DNA of 64,000 nucleotides from Anaerococcus octavius (GTDB lineage Bacteria; Bacillota; Clostridia; Tissierellales; Peptoniphilaceae): NCBI RefSeq assembly GCF_900445265.1, contig NZ_UFTA01000002.1, positions 1,240,001 to 1,304,000 of the forward strand, read 5' to 3'. Shown piece by piece: positions 8,859 to 19,000 of this stretch (position 1 is its first letter; each line of letters starts with the position of its first letter). The notes under the pieces were generated by a model. It saw only the letters and a program-made list of their open reading frames with translations, ran no database searches and was not told where the DNA came from. The position numbers and the translations under genes were made by a program.

Positions 8859-9359
8859 TCATTCTGCTTTTAATTCTTCAAGAGCTGTTTGAGCTTTTTC
8901 TAGGAGCATATTTGAATTATCTAATAATTCATTTAATTCATCTGAATGTTGATTTGCAGTTTCTGGTGATAGTTCAAATAATAATTCTACTGCACGAGCA
9001 CTTGATCTATTGTCAAAGATAGATTGCTCTAAAGCTTCGATTTTTTCATCTTTTGAAAGATTTGCTGTATCTTTTGTTTCACTTTCTTGTGAATTTTCGT
9101 CAGAATCTGTAGCTTCATCTTCTACTTCATCTGTATTTTTTTCACTATCTTCAGCTGCTGTTTCTTTTTCGTCAGCTTGATTGTCTTTATCATCTTTATT
9201 CTCTGCTGTATCTTCAGTTTTATTAGTACCTTTATCTTTATTTTCTTCTACAACTGGTTCATTTTTATCTTTTGAATCTTCATTTTCGACCATATTGTTG
9301 CAGCCTGTTAGTGCTACTGATAATAATAATGCTGATGCTAGTGTTTTATTTAATTTCAT
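8859..9359 (-). CDS. Acidic lipoprotein with C-terminal helical-hairpin domain
   Basis: The ATG at 9359 sits 8 bases after AAAGGAG and gives a 166-residue protein with a lipoprotein signal ending in the lipobox LTGC. A very acidic, presumably unstructured stretch (about 25-105, mostly E, D, K, N, T) follows. The last 55 residues repeat the domain of the two downstream secreted proteins (DNRSSARAVELLFELSPE, then LNELLDNSNMLLEKA). The gene starts inside the end of the 1005-residue gene (14-base overlap), so translation is probably coupled. This is the membrane-bound member of the group. Confidence 0.78.
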   Translation of the reverse strand: MKLNKTLASALLLSVALTGCNNMVENEDSKDKNEPVVEENKDKGTNKTEDTAENKDDKDNQADEKETAAEDSEKNTDEVEDEATDSDENSQESETKDTANLSKDEKIEALEQSIFDNRSSARAVELLFELSPETANQHSDELNELLDNSNMLLEKAQTALEELKAE

Positions 9360-12300
9360 TGTCATTTCTCCTTTGTGTATTTTCATTTTCATCTTTTTTC
9401 TTGCTTTTGCCTGTTAGAGCATATGCTCCAAGTGCTACTACAAGAACTACCGCCACACCTACAATTGATTTTATACCCGTTCTTACTATTGATCCTGGAG
9501 TTATTGTAGCAGGAACTTCTTTTGTTGTAGTAACTGGGGTTGTTGTAGTTGTTGTACCTGGCACTGATTTAGTAGTTGTACTTGTACTGCCTTGAACAGG
9601 CGTTTGTGAACCTGTAACTGCAGTTGCTTCTTTATATGCTTTTTCTACTGCTAACAAATCATCCATTGTTGCATTTTCATTGTCTAAAGCTTTTATTTTT
9701 TCTTCTAGATCTGATCTTTTTGTCTTATCTGTTATTTTGGATTTATTTTTTGCAAAATTATCTTGTAATTCTTTTAATCTCGCTTTGAATTTATCTCCAT
9801 CTAATGCATGGGCAGCAGCAATTAATTTATCGGATGCTGCTTTTAGATCTTTCTCTTTAACATCATCTTTATTAATTAATTCACTTGCCTGTAAAAGAGC
9901 TTTATCGTATGCATCCCTTAAAGATTTTTGAGCTTTTTTGTATTTTTCGCTTGCCTTTAGAGTTTGATCATTAGCAATCACTTTTTCAATTATTTGTTTA
10001 GGATTTACCGTTTCTTTTCCATCTTTTGAAGTATCTTTAGATTCTTTGCCAGATCTTATTAAATCTGCAATAGCTTTTATTTCGCTTTGATCTAGAGCGT
10101 TTTCTAAAGCAGTTCTAGCTATTTCTTTTTCAGTATCATTTCCACTTGCTAGAGCATTATTTGCAGCAGCTATGGCATTATCTAGGCTTTCTCTTTGTGT
10201 ATCTCCAACATCCTTATAATCTTCATGTTCTTTAACTTTTTTAGCTAAAGCTAGTAAATCTTCTAAAGATTCTTTTTCGAACCCTTTAAGAGCCGCTTCC
10301 AAATAGCTTATCGCTTCTTCTATTTCTTTATTTGTTTCAGCTTTCTTCGCTTTTTCCAAAGCCTTATTTAAATCATCTCTTTTTTGTTGAGCTGCTTTAT
10401 TAAAGTCTGGACGTTTTGATACTTTTTCTGCATCATCTATCAATTTATTAAGCTTATATTTTAAATCAAGCTCTTCTGATGTCATTTTTCCCTGTATAGT
10501 TTTCTTGACATCATTAATTCTTTCTACGTATTTTTCAGCTAATTTTTGATCTTGATTAATAGTATCTATATTTTTTGAAACTTCTTCTATCAAATCATTA
10601 TAAGTTTTTATAAGTGCCTTGTCTGCATCTTTTTGACTATTGTTTTTAATATAGTATCCCAAAGATTCCCTAAAGCTAGGTGCTTCATCAATCAATTCTT
10701 TTAAGGTAGATGGATATTTTATATCATCAATATATTTCATATCTGCTAGCGCATTTACTATTTTATTTATACTTTCATTTATTTTTTCAGCAGCAATATC
10801 TTTACCATCAGCAATATCTTTCAAAATTAAACTTGCATCAGAAATTGCCTTATCATAAGCTTCTTTTTTACTAGAATCAGCATCCTTGTAAGCAGAACTA
10901 ACTTCTACGATTTTTTTATTTCTTACTAAACTATCTAAAAATGTTTTGCCTTGTTCAAAATCATTATTGTTTGTATCTAATTTTGAAGCTGCTAATTTAC
11001 TTTTAGCATCATTAATTTTTTTTAATTGTTCATCAAATTGTGCATTAGTTGAATTTGCATTTTTTAAAAGGTCACTTGCCTTTGTAATTGCATCATCATA
11101 TTCTTTTTTATTTTCAGCACTAGCTGATTTGTAAGGATTTTCTTTTTTATAAGACTTGGCATCATCTACTAGTTTTTGCAAGTTTTCTTTTGCTGATTTT
11201 TGATTTTGTTCGTCATCAAGTGTTTTTGTTTTTACTGGAGCTAGAGTAAGTTTTGCTAATTTTAAATTATTTAATGCTTTTTGTAATTCATCAGCTGTTG
11301 CATTTTCTTTTTTTGCAATAGTATTAGCATTAGCTTTTGCATTATTATAAGATAGTTTAGCTACTTCTCCTGCATTGCCATAGCCTTCCGGATTGCTTGC
11401 AGTTGCCTCTTGAATTTGTTTTTTTAATCTACTTACTTGAGTATCTTCTGAATTAACAGTTACTAATGCATCATTATAAGCTTTGTTCAAATTATTATAA
11501 GCTTGTTTTAACTGATCCGTTGTAGATTTAAAATTATTATGAATATCTATAGCTTGATTTGATGCATTAGTTAGATTATTTTTTTCTTTTGAATTTAATT
11601 TTTTATAAGTATCTTTTTCAGAAAATTCTTTTACAGAATTTATTAATGATCCTAAATTTTTATAAGATTTACCATAGCTTGTATTTTCAGATGGTATAAT
11701 CTTATCAAATTCATCATTTGTCAATGCAAGATTATCTAAATCTAAATTATATTTTGAAATTAGATCATTTATATTTTGAGCAAGAGTGTTATTTGTAGAT
11801 TTAATTTCTTCTCCACTCTTGTTTACATTTTTTTCATATACTTTTGCATTATCAATTGCATTTTTAAGCTTATCTTTTTCATCTTTTGATATATTGCTAT
11901 TATTTTCTATGCTTTTAGATAATTTTTCTGCAAGGGCAATTGTTGAGCTAAGACCTTCACGTTGTTTGTATGTATTAAATGAACTTGCTCCTAATTTTTC
12001 TTTAGCTGATATAATATTATCTATTAATTGTTGTAGATCAGATTCAGCTTTTGGATTTTTACCGGCTTCTATGGCTTTATTATAATCATCTTTCTCAAAT
12101 GATGATGCTTTATTGTAACGCTCTGATTCTTTTACTGATGATGCATCATCAATTAATTCTTTTAATTCATTTGACTTTGCAGACTGTTTTTCATCTTTTT
12201 TTGTTTCATCTTCGGTATTTATATTTTTTTCTTCATTTTGTTTTTGATTATTTTGCTCACTTGCATATGCAACAGAACTAATCGCATTATTTCCTAAGGG

Positions 12301-12363
12301 TGCTAGGGTACCTATAGAAAGCGCTAGAGCAATTGTTCCTATATATAGTTTTTTGCTTTTCAT
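9346..12363 (-). CDS. Large FIVAR-repeat wall protein with VRTG-type C-terminal anchor
   Basis: The 1005-residue protein starts with a signal peptide (about 1-35) followed by an acidic linker. About ten FIVAR-type three-helix units of 60-75 residues (about 60-900) share the pattern YKxA followed by YDxAI and a closing helix. A Thr/Pro-rich wall spanner (about 915-955) leads into VRTGIKSIVG (960 on), a hydrophobic helix and a charged tail. There is no LPXTG, and VRTG resembles the VKTG signals of two pilin genes nearby. FIVAR arrays extend adhesins such as Ebh from the wall, and a host-binding or stalk role is inferred. The gene has a consensus promoter and overlaps the lipoprotein gene downstream. 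Confidence 0.85.
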   Translation of the reverse strand: MKSKKLYIGTIALALSIGTLAPLGNNAISSVAYASEQNNQKQNEEKNINTEDETKKDEKQSAKSNELKELIDDASSVKESERYNKASSFEKDDYNKAIEAGKNPKAESDLQQLIDNIISAKEKLGASSFNTYKQREGLSSTIALAEKLSKSIENNSNISKDEKDKLKNAIDNAKVYEKNVNKSGEEIKSTNNTLAQNINDLISKYNLDLDNLALTNDEFDKIIPSENTSYGKSYKNLGSLINSVKEFSEKDTYKKLNSKEKNNLTNASNQAIDIHNNFKSTTDQLKQAYNNLNKAYNDALVTVNSEDTQVSRLKKQIQEATASNPEGYGNAGEVAKLSYNNAKANANTIAKKENATADELQKALNNLKLAKLTLAPVKTKTLDDEQNQKSAKENLQKLVDDAKSYKKENPYKSASAENKKEYDDAITKASDLLKNANSTNAQFDEQLKKINDAKSKLAASKLDTNNNDFEQGKTFLDSLVRNKKIVEVSSAYKDADSSKKEAYDKAISDASLILKDIADGKDIAAEKINESINKIVNALADMKYIDDIKYPSTLKELIDEAPSFRESLGYYIKNNSQKDADKALIKTYNDLIEEVSKNIDTINQDQKLAEKYVERINDVKKTIQGKMTSEELDLKYKLNKLIDDAEKVSKRPDFNKAAQQKRDDLNKALEKAKKAETNKEIEEAISYLEAALKGFEKESLEDLLALAKKVKEHEDYKDVGDTQRESLDNAIAAANNALASGNDTEKEIARTALENALDQSEIKAIADLIRSGKESKDTSKDGKETVNPKQIIEKVIANDQTLKASEKYKKAQKSLRDAYDKALLQASELINKDDVKEKDLKAASDKLIAAAHALDGDKFKARLKELQDNFAKNKSKITDKTKRSDLEEKIKALDNENATMDDLLAVEKAYKEATAVTGSQTPVQGSTSTTTKSVPGTTTTTTPVTTTKEVPATITPGSIVRTGIKSIVGVAVVLVVALGAYALTGKSKKKDENENTQRRNDNEIK

Positions 12364-12419
12364 TTCTAGCTCCTACTTTTCTTTAAATTTAAGTCTATTA
12401 CTTAATTATAGCTAAATAA

Positions 12420-12448
12420 ATTATACAATATTTAGCAAATGATGTCAA
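12420..12448 (-). promoter_or_regulatory. Consensus promoter of the FIVAR wall-protein gene
   Basis: On the minus strand, TTGACA (12443-12448) and TATAAT (12420-12425) are separated by exactly 17 bases, a perfect sigma-A match, about 55 bases before the start codon. Confidence 0.9.
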
Positions 12449-12524
12449 AATTGTGATCATCAAAAATACTGTGTCAAGCTTCAAATTTCAATGTTTTACA
12501 AAAATGAGTTTATATTAGTATAAA

Positions 12525-12556
12525 ATAAAAAGCTTAAAGGAAATCTCCTCTAAGCT
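12525..12556 (-). terminator. Terminator of the FCT-like pilus operon
   Basis: An 11-bp stem (12531-12541 with 12546-12556, one G-T pair) and a T-rich tail on the minus strand lie directly behind the FctB-like gene. Confidence 0.85.
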
Positions 12557-12557
12557 C

Positions 12558-13331
12558 TTAGCTATGGTATGGTTTTTTTCTTTTATTTACTTCTAATTTA
12601 TAAAGTAAGTATGCTGATAATATTAATATTACTAACCAAATTCCAAGACTTTCTATACCTGTTTTAACTCGGTCGTTTGATTGCCTATTACTATTATTTT
12701 TATTTGCCAAATATATACAAGATTTACCCTTATTATCTTTAATATTCTTTTCTGGATCTAAAGTACTATCTTTATTCCCATCCTCTTTTTTAGGAGGATT
12801 TTTAGAATCATCAGGACCTACAATCTCACCATTATCTTTATGTTTGTAAGGATCATCATTTATAAATTTTATTTCTGCTTTTTTATTAGTATTATTATCA
12901 TTTTCCTTATAATCCGATTCATTATAGACATACACAGAACTTGTAAGACCATTTGTTCCATTTTGTACGAAAAATACTAATCTGTATTTTGTTTTGTCAT
13001 AAATTACAGTTTTGCCTTTTTCTGTAAAATCTTCATTGTTTTGATAAATAAGATACTCATATTTGCCAGCTTTATTAAAGTTTGGCTCCGTAATTTCTAT
13101 TTTATAATTACCTGTAGAATTAAATGAGCTATTACTAAAACTTGGTGCATCATTTAATGCTTTTATCACGACATTTGACTGATGAGGACTGTTTTCCCAT
13201 TTTTGACCTTCATAAGTCCATTCGACAGATATGGGTATGCTTATTTTTTCATCTGCTTTTGATACAAGGAGTGGAAATATAACTACCATCATTATTAATA
13301 TTAAATTTTTAAATCTATTTGATGATTTCAT
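12558..13331 (-). CDS. fctB: FctB-like minor (base) pilin
   Basis: The 257-residue protein has a signal peptide (about 1-26). A single beta-rich FctA-type domain (about 30-155) resembles the T-antigen pilin fold (YEYLIYQN, YRLVFFVQNG, IKFINDD). A Pro/Lys/Asn-rich linker follows, then the anchor VKTGIESLG (222 on) with a hydrophobic helix and positive tail. In streptococcal FCT loci the gene after the class B sortase encodes FctB, which links the pilus base to the wall; position and size match. It overlaps the sortase stop as TAATG. The gene name rests on synteny and fold impression. Confidence 0.7.
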   Translation of the reverse strand: MKSSNRFKNLILIMMVVIFPLLVSKADEKISIPISVEWTYEGQKWENSPHQSNVVIKALNDAPSFSNSSFNSTGNYKIEITEPNFNKAGKYEYLIYQNNEDFTEKGKTVIYDKTKYRLVFFVQNGTNGLTSSVYVYNESDYKENDNNTNKKAEIKFINDDPYKHKDNGEIVGPDDSKNPPKKEDGNKDSTLDPEKNIKDNKGKSCIYLANKNNSNRQSNDRVKTGIESLGIWLVILILSAYLLYKLEVNKRKKPYHS

Positions 13332-14086
13332 TATTTGTCTCCATTCATCGGTCTAATCACAGCTAAGATAACAGTCCTCCCGTTGGTAGTTGCTTTTTCA
13401 CAAGTAGATAAAGCTATTATTCTATCATTGCCAATATCTATATCTCTTTGATGAATCATTTTTTGCCTAGCTTGTTCGATTAAGTAATTTCTACCATCCA
13501 TAGTTTTTATAGAACTTGGATTAAAAATCACTGGATCATAAGCATCAATTTTGCTGACCATAAATATCTCTATTTTGAAAGTCTGATCTGGCAAAAATAA
13601 TGTGCCAGTCTTATGCTTATCAAAATATTTTTGGTCTTCAAATAGTACTACATCCCCAAACATACCTCCTCTTTCCATATGATGACCATATAAAAGAGAA
13701 TAAGGATCGGTAAAGTCTCTGTTATTCCTATAGTCAAGAAATATAGACCCACTTAAGGCAAACTTCTTGTATACATCCTTGTTTATATATTCCATATTGT
13801 CCTCACCTTGGACAATTGGATGATCAATATTTGTATCATCAATTGTTATCCAAGCTATAACATCTTCATTTATCTTCATCAGATCCCACAAGGTTGGGTT
13901 TGTTCCATCTTCTGATATCTGTGGTTTATATTTTAAGAGGTCATCGCCCGCAAATCCCCCACGAAATAGCATATAAGAATTCCAAAGGGAGTAGCCTGCA
14001 AAAAGTATAACGAGTATCAAAAAAATCGCGACTATGCGGTCAAGAATTTTCTCGCCAATGCGTGATATATTAGCTAATACTTGCAA
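13331..14086 (-). CDS. Class B sortase, pilus polymerase of the FCT-like locus
   Basis: The 251-residue enzyme has an N-terminal membrane helix (about 17-35) and the SrtB-type catalytic residues: His135/136 in LLYGHHMERGG, Cys229 in ALSTCEK and Arg237. Class B sortases normally anchor haem proteins, but in group A Streptococcus FCT loci a class B-type enzyme (SrtC2/SrtB) polymerises the pilus together with SipA, and this gene lies in the same position. The start is TTG at 14084-14086 behind AGGGAGGTAG. The likely substrates are the two proteins with (I/V)PTG-(L/I)I-(E/D)N signals. Confidence 0.88.
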   Translation of the reverse strand: MQVLANISRIGEKILDRIVAIFLILVILFAGYSLWNSYMLFRGGFAGDDLLKYKPQISEDGTNPTLWDLMKINEDVIAWITIDDTNIDHPIVQGEDNMEYINKDVYKKFALSGSIFLDYRNNRDFTDPYSLLYGHHMERGGMFGDVVLFEDQKYFDKHKTGTLFLPDQTFKIEIFMVSKIDAYDPVIFNPSSIKTMDGRNYLIEQARQKMIHQRDIDIGNDRIIALSTCEKATTNGRTVILAVIRPMNGDK

Positions 14087-14121
14087 TAAATCTACCTCCC
14101 TTAAAATTTAATATGTAAACC

Positions 14122-14138
14122 CACCCACAAAAGGGGTG
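14122..14138 (-). other. Small intercistronic hairpin between pilin and sortase genes
   Basis: CACCC (14122-14126) and GGGTG (14134-14138) form a 5-bp stem without a T tract. It could damp expression of the downstream sortase relative to the pilin, but the support is weak. Confidence 0.3.
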
Positions 14139-14150
14139 ATAGTATTTATG

Positions 14151-15202
14151 TTATGCTAATTCCTCTTCTTTTTTGTTGTTTTTAAAGTAGATAAAGAATA
14201 TTACACCTGCTGCTGCGATTGCAAGAACGAATGGTGCTACATTTTCAATAAGACCTGTTGGGATATCACCTTTTCTTGTATTTGTCCAAGTAATCTCCCC
14301 GTCATCTGCAACTGTAAATGTAACACTAGTACCTTCTTTTTTAACATCTGCATTTTCTAATTTTCCATCATTATAAGTTACATTAGCTTTATAACCTTGT
14401 TTGTCTTGAGTATCTTTTTCAGTAATTGTAATTTTATCTCCACTAGCTAATCCAGTAATTTCAAATGATCCATCATTTCCAATTTGACCTGCTGATACTG
14501 CATTTTCGCCTGACTTAATTGGTGTAGTACCATTTAATCTTACGGATGTATTTTTCTTTCCTTCAGCTTGAGCTAAAGCAATTGTAAATTCAAATGTATC
14601 AGATAGATCAGCTTGGTTACCATCTATTTTTTTGTTACTTTCAATGATTTTTGAGATAATTCATTAGTAAATTTAAGTGGTGCTTTTTCTCCCTTTAAAG
14701 AAACAATATAGTAAGCAATTTTTCTTCCTGTACCGTTATCACTTGTAACAAATACGTCTACATCATATACTTTATCATCATCTTTCATACCTGAAATACC
14801 AGAAGCTTTTTCACTAACTTGATATCTATAAACACCAGGTTGTGCTTTATCTACCGCTTCTTGATTTACTGTAAGTTTTTCACTACCAGTTGTTTCTCCA
14901 TCTTCTAACTCTATATTTCCATCACCTATACCAATTAGTGGATCTGTACTTGTACGAGATTGGTAGCCAGAATAAGCTGGTGCATCTGCTGCTTTTATTT
15001 CATATTCAAATGTACCACCACCGAAATATCCACCTGTTACTTCTTTTTCAATAGATGGTGCTTCTGTTAGCGCATTAGAACTACCATCTGTATTTATTGG
15101 ACCTGTTTGTGCTGCAAATGCATTACCAACAAATGCACCAAATGATAATGTTGCTGCTAGTGCAATGCCTGTTACTTTTTTAAAAATGTTATTTAAATTC
15201 AT
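14151..15202 (-). pseudogene. fctA: FctA-like major backbone pilin interrupted by a frameshift in an A7 run
   Basis: The first frame (15202 to 14624, 192 residues) has a signal peptide (about 1-30) and an N-domain of the T-antigen (Spy0128/FctA) type: Lys in SIEKEVTGG, Glu in YRYQVSEK, Asn in LKFTNEL. It ends KVTKK and stop TAG. The seven A of the coding strand (14627-14633) precede the stop. One more A, or a -1 slip, restores a frame that runs to 14151 and encodes a C-domain (ITITEKD, ITWTNT) and the anchor IPTGLIENVAP, a hydrophobic helix and a basic tail. The joined protein is about 350 residues, close to Spy0128. The break lies exactly between the two pilin domains, so the short product would lack the sorting signal. 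Confidence 0.85.
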
Positions 15203-15226
15203 TTACTTTTCTCCTATTTTATATTA

Positions 15227-15832
15227 TTAAAAATTACTTCTTCTATAAAGGGCAAATACTTTTCCCTTTATTTCATTCTTCTCTACCGCTCCAAAATATC
15301 TACTATCTTTGGCGCCCTTTCTCATATCACCCAGAGCAAAAACCTCATTGTCTTTTAGCTTCATTGGAAATTTTACCTGTGTACTAGTTTCTTCATACTG
15401 ACCTGTCGGATAAAATATCTGATCTTCTGCTTGATATGAGTCATTTACTATCAACTGTCCTTCTTTGGAGATGTCAACTTCATCCCCACCACTCGCTACT
15501 ATTCGTAGCGCGTAGTTTGCATCATTTTTGCCTACCACTACTACATCGCCAACATAGAAATCTCTATCCAGCCTGTAGTACATCAACAAGTCACTTGGTA
15601 CCATTTTGGGAAACATATCGTCATTATAGACTACAAAAAATCCAAAAATGAAAGTGAACAACAACCATAATACTAAGATGATTAGTAATAGTTTTTTAAC
15701 AAAACTTCTAATTGCATTTTTATTTGAAACATCGACTCGCTTTTGCCTAATGATTTTATTTATTTCAGTAAAATCCATTTTATTTTGCAAGCTTTTACTA
15801 TCCGCTTGAGTAATTTTTACTTTCTTACTCAT
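15227..15832 (-). CDS. sipA: SipA-like pilus assembly protein, catalytically degenerate signal peptidase I
   Basis: The 201-residue protein has a cytosolic N-terminal part, one membrane helix (about 45-68) and a signal peptidase I fold recognisable by GDVVVV and FALGDMRKGAKDSRYFG. Both catalytic residues are missing. The Ser of SMxP is Asp72 (NDDMFPKM) and the Lys before the conserved Arg is Leu109 (YALRIVASGGD). The streptococcal FCT protein SipA likewise has Asp and Gly at the catalytic sites (from memory) and is needed for pilus polymerisation rather than cleavage. Here it sits between tip and backbone pilin genes as in FCT loci. It overlaps the small upstream ORF by 8 bases. Confidence 0.87.
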   Translation of the reverse strand: MSKKVKITQADSKSLQNKMDFTEINKIIRQKRVDVSNKNAIRSFVKKLLLIILVLWLLFTFIFGFFVVYNDDMFPKMVPSDLLMYYRLDRDFYVGDVVVVGKNDANYALRIVASGGDEVDISKEGQLIVNDSYQAEDQIFYPTGQYEETSTQVKFPMKLKDNEVFALGDMRKGAKDSRYFGAVEKNEIKGKVFALYRRSNF

Positions 15833-16043
15833 TGCTATTCTCTCTTAACTGTCTTAGTTCTTTGTCCTTTTCATCAATCAAGGCTTCATATTTTACTTGT
15901 TGGATTTTAAAAGCTTTAGCATATAAATCTGAAAGCTTTTGGATTTTAGACAGAGCATCGCTTTCAGATATTCCTCCAAAAGTCTGCTTTTTAAATTTCA
16001 AATCCTTTAAAAACTCTTCTATATTTTCTATATCATTCATCAA
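15825..16043 (-). CDS. Small coiled-coil protein in the pilus operon
   Basis: The 72-residue protein is unrecognised. It has no signal peptide. Residues about 28-72 form one long heptad-like helix rich in K, E, L and A, preceded by KKQTFGGISESDAL, which faintly recalls the turn before the coiled coil in DivIVA/GpsB proteins. It overlaps the tip-protein gene by 11 bases and the sipA-like gene by 8 bases, so it is translated as part of the operon and is not a chance ORF. A cytosolic role in positioning or assisting the assembly machinery is speculation. Confidence 0.7.
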   Translation of the reverse strand: MMNDIENIEEFLKDLKFKKQTFGGISESDALSKIQKLSDLYAKAFKIQQVKYEALIDEKDKELRQLRENSNE

Positions 16044-19000
16044 GTCCCCCTTTTAGCAAAGATTTTTTATATAATCTAAAGGCAAATCCCATGATAGCAA
16101 GAGCTAGCATAAGAACCATAGGGGTAATATTATCTATAATGCCTGTTGGCACTGGGAGTGGTTCTGTTTCAAATATTACTTTAATATCACCATTTACTGA
16201 GTCTACATCAAGACTATCTTTATCATACTCAGAACCATTATAAATATACTTTACTCTCTGGCCAGCTAATGATTGTATTCTAAGACTATTTGTCCCATAA
16301 GGTATAGAAATATCTTTTTGAGAATTATTAGGAATAGTGATTTCTTCTTTGTGTTCTACTCCTTCTAACTTATAAGTGATTTCATAGTTAATGCTATTAT
16401 CTTTGGTAGTTAAGTCCTGAGAAGTTTTATTTATGATAGTTAGAACATTAGATATTTTCTCCCAATTTCCATATAGTACATTTGGTAAGTTCTCATCTGT
16501 TACCATTATGCTTGCTCCTCCATCATACACTTTTCCACCATTTTCTTTAGTAGACCAACCTGTAAATTTATACCCTGCTACACCTTCTGGAATAGGCAAT
16601 TTTACCGTTTCATTATCTTTTAATTTCAATTTTTGAGAAGACTGATCATTAGTATTTGGTTTCCTATCAAATAGTTCTAATGTAGTATATTCATATTCAC
16701 CCCATTGGGCTACAAATGTAATATCTCTATCAACTGATATAGTAGTTCCTGGTCTATGAAGACCAGCATTTTCATTTCCTTTTATCAACCATCCTTGGAA
16801 ATGCTTGCCATCTGGTTTAGTAATACCCTTGTTATACTTGCCATCAACATATGGGGCTAATACAACTGCATCGGCATTATTCAAATAACGGTTTGGGTCT
16901 ACGAATTCCCCATTACCTTGACCACCTTCATAGGTTATGGTGTGTACTGTCTGAAGAGGCCTATAATTTTGACTACCTTCTTCACGATAATTCCAAACAG
17001 GATAAAGGAACAAGTCTTCTTTAATAGGTTCTCTAAAATCGTAAGGCTCATATTGTCCACCATGAAAGGCATACCAAACAACCTTATATTTATTTGGATC
17101 ATAGTTTAGTCCTACTGGTTTATTAGCTGTAAGACGTTCATCATCTTTACTTAAATAACTATTTTTATCTATCGAATACTCATCATAAATATCTTTATTG
17201 GTTGTTTCACCAGGGGTAGTCATTTGATGGTAAATCCTCAATCTATATTTGTTAGATTCCCATTTGCCATAAAAGGTCATCTCTCCAGCCGGCATAGTAT
17301 ATTTTGTAAAATCTATTGGGTTACCTGTAAAGTCTGGGTTATCGTACCATCCCTTAAATAAGGATCCTTTTTTATCTCTAGTTTGATTAACAATAAGATT
17401 CTTAGGTACATATTTATTGATATTTTCTTGATAAGCTACGCTGTTAGTTTGTGTTTTATAGTCTACATTATTAGCAACAAAGTTTAAATCATAGTTATTT
17501 CTTGTGTAATATACTATTAACTCATAAGTTTTCTCACCATTAACATAAACTTCCTTAGCTCTTCCTATGTCCCTATTTCTATCATACATAAATTTATCAT
17601 CTATATGTGAATAGGTATAGCCTGGGAGAGTGGCTCCTCCAGTATAGTTAACCTGATCAGGATGAATAGCATTAAATACTTCATCTTTTATAAATCCTAT
17701 AGATCCATCAGGCTTTATTTCTCTAAATTTTAGAGTCCATAAAACATTTCCCAAATCTTGCTTATAGAATATTTCAAAGTCTCTATTTGGCATTTGAGGA
17801 GGAGATGTAAGCTCTTTTCCGTTTGGATCATCTTGTCTACCAATCCAAGGTCTATTATATCTTTGTCTCATAGTCTCAGTTGCAATATTCCAGTACTTAG
17901 AGGTATTCTCTCCATATTTTACATTATCAAAAGTTTCAAGTGGATAGTTTCTACCACCTCCACCAGCATCTTTTAGCCTATAAAAAGTCAATTTATGACG
18001 AGGTCTAGCATAATAGACATTAATTTCGGTAATCCCATTTCCTTCTTCATCCGCATGGATAACTTTTGTATCATCTGTAGGATCACTTAGACCATAGTAT
18101 TCAGGATCTTTAAATTGTTGTTGTGATTTTAAGTCTTTCGCTATATCATCATTTGAAGGGTTTTTAAAATAATCACCGTCTTGAGTACTTTCTCCAACCA
18201 TTACGCCACTTATAGTCTCAGATTTGTAGAGAGAATATCCTTGATCATCAGGATTTTCTATATAATGATTAACTTTATAAGTAGTTTGGATTGGTTCCCA
18301 AATTGCATACAAAGTTTTTGTTTTTGTAATGACATGGTCATTAATTGGATATTCAGGTCCGTCTGGGGTCAAAGACCAATATTTAAATTTGTACCCTGCT
18401 CTATAAGGACCATCTATTTTACTCATATCAGCCTTGTCACCTTCAACAACGAATTGCTTTGGAACGTGAGTTCCTCCTTGAGTATCGAAAGTTAATGTAT
18501 GACCCTTTTTATATACAGCAAAAAGATCTAATCTAGTTAATTGCTCTTCCCCTGACAACTTGCTTTGTTTAGCAATAAGATCTCTTGTTATAGGGGTGTT
18601 TTCTATATCAAATGGCTCCCCGTCTGGTGTTATTGACCAGTGTGAAAATCCATTTTCTAATGCAGTACTTAAATTTTGGTTTTTTTCAGTTTGTATAATA
18701 GGTACATTGGGACGTCCTATTGGTTCATTCATATTTTGAGTACGTGTTTTAAAAATGTTATCAACATACCAGCGCTCACCAGCACTATTGACATAATAGC
18801 CATCTTTTAAAGTATATCCTGCTGGCACTTGCATATTTCCAATATTATCTGGAGTGATAAATTTTCTATCAATAAAGTCTATATGAGCCGTTTCAATAAA
18901 TTTTGGAGTAACATCTATAGTTTTTGACTTAACAGATGTATCAAAGTTTATTGGCTTGAAAAATTCAATTTCATCCGATCCATCTTGTTGTTTATTAATA

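Noticed and set aside
9272-9595. Plus-strand open frame of 107 codons opposite the lipoprotein and the end of the FIVAR gene
   Set aside because: A shadow of the Thr/Val-rich wall spanner and signal peptide on the other strand; no start signals.
14151-14627. Separate small gene for an IPTG-anchored protein
   Set aside because: It has no start codon, ribosome binding site or signal peptide and continues the FctA-like pilin exactly at the frameshift.
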